Origin: Sphaerisporangium melleum
Lineage (GTDB): Bacteria > Actinomycetota > Actinomycetes > Streptosporangiales > Streptosporangiaceae
DNA: 64,000 bases
Assembly: GCF_014646695.1 (NCBI RefSeq)
Contig: NZ_BMNT01000039.1
Coordinates: forward strand, 1 to 64,000
Direction: 5' to 3'
Shown piece by piece: positions 59,776 to 64,000 of the stretch. The stretch's first letter is position 1. Every line of letters begins with the position of its first letter. The notes under the pieces are model-generated. The model made no database searches and was not told the origin of the DNA. It worked only from the letters and a program-made list of their open reading frames with translations. The translations under genes and the position numbers were made by a program.

Positions 59776-62231
59776 CCGTGCAGATCACGTCCTTGCGGCC
59801 CGGCGAGTACACGCCGTCGCCCGACGCCGGTCTCGGCGCGCTGCACACCGGCAAGGGGAACCTTCCGCTGGAGAACGTCGAGGTCGAGGCGGACATCACC
59901 GCGCTGACCGGCGGCGTCGAGGTCACGCAGGGCTTTCGCAACCCGCACGACGTCCCGCTGGAGGCGACGTACATCTTCCCGCTGCCCGACCGCGCGGCGG
60001 TGACGGCCTTCCGCATGGAGGCCGACGACCGCGTGGTCGAGGGGGTGCTCAAGGAACGCGGCCAGGCCCGCCAGGACTACGACCAGGCCATCGCCGAAGG
60101 CAAGCGTGCCGCCATCGCCGAGGAGGAGCGGCCGGACGTGTTCACCATGCGCGTCGGCAACATCCTGCCCGGCGAGCGGGTGACGGTACGGCTCACGCTG
60201 AGCCAGCCGCTGCCGTACGAGGACGGCGCGGCGACCTTCCGCTTCCCGCTCGTGGTCGCGCCGCGCTACATCCCCGGCGCGCCGCTCGACGGCGCCGGCG
60301 CCGGGGACGGCGTGGCGCCGGACACCGACACCGTGCCGGACGCCTCGCGGATCACCCCGCCGGTCCTGCTCCCCGGCTTCCCGAACCCCGTGCGACTGGC
60401 GCTGACCGCCCGGGTCGACCCGGCCGGGCTCGACCTGACCGAGATGCGCTCCAGCCTGCACGTCGTCACCGAAGAGGAGGGGCTGGTCCGGCTCCAGCCG
60501 GGCGAGCGCCTGGACCGCGACTTCGTCCTGCGCCTGTCGTTCGGCGCCTCCAGCGCGCTGGCCTTCGTCCCCGACCGGCCCGCCGGCGAGAGCGCGGACG
60601 CGGAGACCACCGCGCCCGCCGGCGAGGACGCCGACGGGAACGGCACGTTCGTGCTGACCGTGGTGCCGCCGGCCGACGAGGAGGTCCAGCGGCGTCCCCG
60701 GGACGTGGCGCTGCTCCTCGACCGCTCCGGCAGCATGACCGGCTGGAAGATGGTCGCCGCCCGCCGGGCCGCGGCCCGCATCGTCGACACCCTCACCTTC
60801 GCCGACCGCTTCGCCGTACTGTCCTTCGACAGCGTGGTCGAGCGGCCCGAGCGGCTGGACCCCGGCCTGGTGCCGGCCACCGACCGCAACCGCTACCGCG
60901 CCGTGGAGCACCTGGCCCGGCTGGAGGCCCGCGGCGGCACCGAGATGCTCCAGCCGATGGAGCAGGCGCTCGCCCTGCTGGACGACCCGGAGCGGGAGCG
61001 GGTGCTGGTGCTGGTCACCGACGGGCAGGTCGGCAACGAGGACCAGATCCTCGAACGCCTCGGCGCGCGCCTGGCCGCCGTACGCGTCCACACGGTGGGC
61101 ATCGACCGGGCGGTGAACGCCGGCTTCCTCGGCAGGCTGGCCGGCCTCGGCGCCGGGCGCTGCGAACTGGTGGAGTCGGAGGACCGCCTGGACGAGGCAA
61201 TGGAGCACATCCACCGCCGCATCGGATCGCCGCTGGTCACCGGCCTGACGCTGAAGGCAGAGGGGCTGGAGGTGGTGCCGGGCAGTGTGACCCATCTCGG
61301 CTCGCTCTACTCGGGGGTGCCACTGACCGTCTACGGCCGCTACCGGGGCGCCGGCCGCGGCACGCTGACCGTGCACGGCCTGCTCGGCGACGGCCGCCCG
61401 TGGGAGCGGCGGCTGGAGGGACGCCCGGCGCGGGGCGAGGCCCCGCGGGCCATCTGGGCGCGGGCGCACCTGCGCCGCCTGGAGGACCGCTACGCCGTGG
61501 GCGAGCACGCCCTGGAGCAGGAGATCGTGGCCGCCTCGCTGCGGCACACGGTGCTGTGCCGGTTCACCGCGTTCGTCGCGGTGGACACGCGGGTCGTCGC
61601 CGAGGGCGGGCCGCGGCACCGGGTGCTCCAGCCGGTCGAGCCGCCGAGCGGCTGGGAGATGCCCGGTCTGGCCGCCCCGATGGCGGCCGCCGCGCCGGCG
61701 GCCTTCACCACGGCCGCCGCGCCGATGGCGTTCCGGGCGACCGCCGAGGGGGGCGCCGCGCCGGCGTTCGGGGGCGGCCCGGAGGCGGTGGCGGGCGAGC
61801 CGTTCGCCAAGCGCCTCGCCGCGCCGGGCGGCCGGATGTTCGCGCGCCCGGCCGTCGCGCCGCCCGCGCCGCCGGTCCCGCACTCGCTGGACCTGGTGCG
61901 CCCGCAACTGGCCGGCGAACTGGCCCGGCTGCGCGCGCAGGAGGAGGCCCTGCCGGCGTCCGAGCGGCGGCGCTACCTCGCCGACCTGGGCAGCCGCCTG
62001 GCGGCCCTGGCCACCTACGTGGGCGGCGAGAACGAGCTGCGCGGGCTCGCCCGCGACCTGATGGCCTGCGAGACCACCCCGGACGCCGACCTCGACGCCC
62101 TGTGGCGGCGCGCCGTCCAGGTGCTCACCACCCTCACCGGCGCCGGGAACGCGCCGTCCACCGGCGGGGGCGCCTCCGCGGGCCAGACCCGGGCCCCGGG
62201 CCGCCGCACCTCCTTCTGGAAGCGCGGCTGA
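59772..62231 (+). CDS. VIT and von Willebrand factor A domain protein
   Basis: 819 aa. VIT domain about 1-145 (VEVEADITALTGGVEVTQGFRNPHDVPLEATYIFPLP, then FTMRVGNILPGERVTVRLTLSQPLPY), vWA domain about 310-480 with an intact MIDAS: DRSGSM (317-322), GGTEM and VTDGQ. A C-terminal helical region (LDLVRPQLAGELARLRAQEEAL) and basic tail follow an Ala/Pro-rich linker. No signal peptide or membrane helix, so a cytosolic adhesion or scaffold role is likely. ATG 59772 overlaps the MerR stop, coupling the pair. Confidence 0.92.
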   Translation: MTVQITSLRPGEYTPSPDAGLGALHTGKGNLPLENVEVEADITALTGGVEVTQGFRNPHDVPLEATYIFPLPDRAAVTAFRMEADDRVVEGVLKERGQARQDYDQAIAEGKRAAIAEEERPDVFTMRVGNILPGERVTVRLTLSQPLPYEDGAATFRFPLVVAPRYIPGAPLDGAGAGDGVAPDTDTVPDASRITPPVLLPGFPNPVRLALTARVDPAGLDLTEMRSSLHVVTEEEGLVRLQPGERLDRDFVLRLSFGASSALAFVPDRPAGESADAETTAPAGEDADGNGTFVLTVVPPADEEVQRRPRDVALLLDRSGSMTGWKMVAARRAAARIVDTLTFADRFAVLSFDSVVERPERLDPGLVPATDRNRYRAVEHLARLEARGGTEMLQPMEQALALLDDPERERVLVLVTDGQVGNEDQILERLGARLAAVRVHTVGIDRAVNAGFLGRLAGLGAGRCELVESEDRLDEAMEHIHRRIGSPLVTGLTLKAEGLEVVPGSVTHLGSLYSGVPLTVYGRYRGAGRGTLTVHGLLGDGRPWERRLEGRPARGEAPRAIWARAHLRRLEDRYAVGEHALEQEIVAASLRHTVLCRFTAFVAVDTRVVAEGGPRHRVLQPVEPPSGWEMPGLAAPMAAAAPAAFTTAAAPMAFRATAEGGAAPAFGGGPEAVAGEPFAKRLAAPGGRMFARPAVAPPAPPVPHSLDLVRPQLAGELARLRAQEEALPASERRRYLADLGSRLAALATYVGGENELRGLARDLMACETTPDADLDALWRRAVQVLTTLTGAGNAPSTGGGASAGQTRAPGRRTSFWKRG

Positions 62232-62303
62232 CCGGCCCGGCGCCGGAGGGCACCTGCCTCGATCGCCGGCCCGTATTCCAGCGGCCCTCCGCGGGCGGCG
62301 GCG

Positions 62304-62945
62304 CTACCAGGCCCACCTGGTCAGCGCCTCGCCCAACCCGGCCATGTCGGGGACCGCCCGCGGATCGGAGCCCGCGGGGCCGAAGCGCACGGCGGTGAGT
62401 CCGGCGGCCGCGGCGGCGCGCACGTTCGCCGGCCGGTCGTCCACGAAGACCACCCGGCCGGGCGCCGAGGCGTCCACCGCGGCGCACAGCGCCTCGTAGG
62501 CCTGCGGATCGGGCTTGCGGACCCCGATGTCCCCGCTGATGACCCACGTGCCGATGAACCGGTCGAGGCCGAACCTGCGCCGCAGCAGCACCGACCACAC
62601 GCTCACATCGTTGCTCAGGCAGGCCAGCCGCACGCCCGCACCGGCGAGCCGTTCCAGCAGCGGCAGCGTGCCCTCGGTGAGGGTGTGGCGCCCGCAGTAC
62701 TCCTCGTCGGACGCACCGCGGGTGCGCAGCCGCTCCCACAACTCCTCAGTGCCGATGGCGCCGACGCTGCACCGGGTGTACAGCTCGGTGATCTCTCGGT
62801 CGCCGAGGTCGCTGCCCTTGCCGCGGGCGTACGGAACGAGCAGGTCCGCCACGTCGTCGGCGCTGCGGTACAGCACTCCCATGGCGTCGAAGGCCACCGT
62901 GTCGAAGCCGGAGAACCCCGGCCCGTCCATGCTCATCGTCCCCAC
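62304..62945 (-). CDS. HAD-superfamily hydrolase
   Basis: 213 aa haloacid dehalogenase-type phosphatase. Motif I is VAFDAMGVLY: nucleophile Asp20 is present but the second Asp of DxD is Met22. Motif II ACLSND, motif III Lys in RKPDPQAY, motif IV VFVDDRPANV. Loss of the general acid/base usually lowers phosphatase activity or marks a dehalogenase-like or phosphonatase-like branch. GTG 62945 starts it; ATG 62936 and 62930 are alternatives. Confidence 0.85.
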   Translation of the reverse strand: MGTMSMDGPGFSGFDTVAFDAMGVLYRSADDVADLLVPYARGKGSDLGDREITELYTRCSVGAIGTEELWERLRTRGASDEEYCGRHTLTEGTLPLLERLAGAGVRLACLSNDVSVWSVLLRRRFGLDRFIGTWVISGDIGVRKPDPQAYEALCAAVDASAPGRVVFVDDRPANVRAAAAAGLTAVRFGPAGSDPRAVPDMAGLGEALTRWAW

Positions 62946-63113
62946 GACACCCCCCGGAGCGAGCGACCTGGAACGGCACCGGCAGCCGCGAAGCCGGCAG
63001 GGGTCCCGGCCCGCGCCCGCCCCCGCAGCCTAGCGATCAAGCGGAAGGAGCGGCTAGCGGATGAGCGCTCTCTCCCCGGAAGCCCTGCTCGGCACCGATC
63101 CGCACTGCGGGCT

Positions 63114-63395
63114 CTACGGAACTCGGCGGTAGATGTCGCGACGGTTGCCGACGGCCAAGACCCACACGATCAACTGGCCGTCCTCCACGGTGTAGACGAC
63201 GCGGTAGTCGCCGACCCTGAGCCGCCAGCGGGCACTGTGTCCCTGGAGCGCCTTGATGTCGAACGACGCGGTGTCTCCCGCGTCCATCGCCTTCTGGAGT
63301 TCGGCGAGGCGGTACAGGATGTGCAGCGCGTCAGGGCGCGGAACCTTGAACATGTCCCGCTGAGCGTGCGGCGTGAAGCGCGTGACGTACCCCAT
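63114..63395 (-). CDS. RelE/ParE-family toxin
   Basis: 93 aa from ATG 63395. Typical RelE fold: YVTRFTPHAQRDMFKVP at the start, IKALQGHSARWRLRVGDYRVVYTVEDGQLIVWVLAVGNRRDIYRR at the end, with the basic/aromatic cluster of ribosome-dependent mRNA interferases. Begins 4 bp after the antitoxin stop. Probably inactive while bound by the antitoxin. Confidence 0.93.
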   Translation of the reverse strand: MGYVTRFTPHAQRDMFKVPRPDALHILYRLAELQKAMDAGDTASFDIKALQGHSARWRLRVGDYRVVYTVEDGQLIVWVLAVGNRRDIYRRVP

Positions 63396-63399
63396 GGGG

Positions 63400-63681
63400 T
63401 CAGCCTTGATGGGCGCGCAGCAAGGCGGCCATCTCTTCGAGCGAGACCGCCCCCTCCGTTCCCTCGGATTCGGCTTCGTCGGCCAGTTGATTGAGCCACG
63501 CCTCTTCGGCGTTGTCGGCGATCTCACGCAGGCGCTGGTACTCCTGGATGTCGATCACGACCGCTTCCTGCTTGCCACGCCGCGTGATGATCGTCGGGGT
63601 GTCCTCCCGGCGAGCGCGATCGATGACGTCGGCGAGGTGGCTGCGGACATCGGCCATGGATGCAATCACCGGATCACTCAT
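63400..63681 (-). CDS. Phd/YefM-family antitoxin
   Basis: 93 aa from ATG 63681: MSDPVIASMADVRSHLADVIDRARREDTPTIITRRGKQEAVVIDIQEY is the Phd DNA-binding domain; the acidic C-terminal half neutralises the toxin. TACATT lies 6 nt upstream, so the transcript is probably leaderless, and an inverted repeat overlaps both. An upstream extension to 63726 is in frame but lies in the promoter. Confidence 0.93.
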   Translation of the reverse strand: MSDPVIASMADVRSHLADVIDRARREDTPTIITRRGKQEAVVIDIQEYQRLREIADNAEEAWLNQLADEAESEGTEGAVSLEEMAALLRAHQG

Positions 63682-63707
63682 GTCACGAATGTAGCAGATG
63701 TACATGA
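63678..63707 (-). promoter_or_regulatory. Toxin-antitoxin operator
   Basis: Inverted repeat TCATGT...ACATGA (arms 63678-63683 and 63702-63707) spans the antitoxin start codon and its TACATT -10 box, and includes a smaller ATGTACAT palindrome. Fits autoregulation by the Phd/RelE complex. Confidence 0.6.
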
Positions 63708-63775
63708 GGGCCTGTGCAGCACCCACTCCACCTCAGGTCAGCACACCCCGTCCCTCCCCGACCCCCAGACGAACA

Positions 63776-64000
63776 TCAACGGGGCGTGCGGCCCGGGGTG
63801 GGGTCCTCGGCGGCGGGGAGGGTGCGGTAGGCGGGCCGGAGGATGTCGAGCAGCGGGATGTGGCGGACCTTGACCGGGGGCGGCTCCAGGGCGCGCAGCA
63901 GGATCTCCGGGGGCGCGGCCGTGGCGGCGGGCCGGGGACGCAAGCGGCCGAGCGGCACCGAGGGGGCGTAGAAGTCGTCCAGCCGCTCGGCGAACGGCAC
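63776..64000 (-). CDS. C-terminal fragment of an unidentified protein
   Basis: The last 74 or so residues of a gene that enters from the right edge. The visible part (PFAERLDDFYAPSVPLGRLRPR...PPVKVRHIPLLDILRPAYRTL) is proline-rich with no motif I can assign. GC-rich third positions support real coding. Confidence 0.5.
   Translation of the reverse strand: MPFAERLDDFYAPSVPLGRLRPRPAATAAPPEILLRALEPPPVKVRHIPLLDILRPAYRTLPAAEDPTPGRTPR

Noticed and set aside
58821-61907. 1028-codon minus-strand frame opposite merR and the vWA gene
   Set aside because: Composition is Arg/Ala/Gly/His-rich with no motif, while the plus strand encodes recognisable MerR and VIT-vWA domains.

Overview
The window looks like chromosomal DNA of a high-GC, probably filamentous actinomycete. 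Its GC is very high, GTG and TTG starts are frequent, and it encodes a BldD orthologue, the actinobacterial integration host factor mIHF, NsrR with flavohaemoglobin, and a PASTA-domain kinase. Gene order matches two blocks known from Mycobacterium and Streptomyces: pyrR-pyrB-pyrC-carA-carB-pyrF-mihF-gmk-rpoZ-coaBC-metK, and polyprenyl synthase/Rv2175c/pknL. Streptosporangiales is my best guess, but the sequence alone does not fix the family. At least a dozen genes lack a Shine-Dalgarno (SD) sequence and have a TANNNT -10 box 6-7 nt before the start codon, so leaderless transcription appears common.

Layout. 1-14.0 kb (minus strand): a pyrimidine biosynthesis operon headed by pyrR, with a PyrR-binding RNA loop in the leader, then mihF-gmk-rpoZ-coaBC and the 5' end of metK. 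14.4-17.5 kb: bldD, nsrR and hmp with two NsrR-like operators, and a HEPN-domain gene. 17.7-18 kb: a near-consensus promoter overlapped by LexA-type SOS boxes. 18-25 kb: a membrane M48 protease with a coupled partner, an L,D-transpeptidase, a YbaK-type deacylase, an acetyltransferase and metF. 25-33.4 kb: polyprenyl synthase, thiE, an Rv2175c-like DNA-binding protein, a ferredoxin-reductase-like flavoprotein, a TPP riboswitch with thiO-thiS-thiG, and a PknL-like kinase. 33.7-43 kb (minus strand): a purine/urate degradation operon (uraD, hiuH, uox, two xanthine dehydrogenase subunits, 8-oxoguanine deaminase, glycerate kinase, allB, alc). The molybdenum subunit of xanthine dehydrogenase is missing.

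43-64 kb: endonuclease IV, a LytS/LytTR two-component system, a small molybdoenzyme, an aromatic-amino-acid attenuator upstream of DAHP synthase, thiI, an MHYT membrane sensor, a phosphofructokinase with PPi-type residues downstream of a DasR-like palindrome, a lactonase, a MarR-GNAT fusion, a 1037-residue protein joining a degenerate caspase-like domain to a membrane KAP NTPase, dps, a MerR regulator coupled to a VIT-vWA protein, a HAD hydrolase, and a RelE/Phd toxin-antitoxin pair. No rRNA, tRNA, CRISPR array, insertion sequence or prophage was seen.

The most unusual items are the pseudo-caspase/KAP protein, the SOS promoter with a leaderless small reading frame, the Phe-Phe-Trp-Tyr leader peptide and terminator before aroF, and the apparent loss of the xanthine dehydrogenase large subunit.
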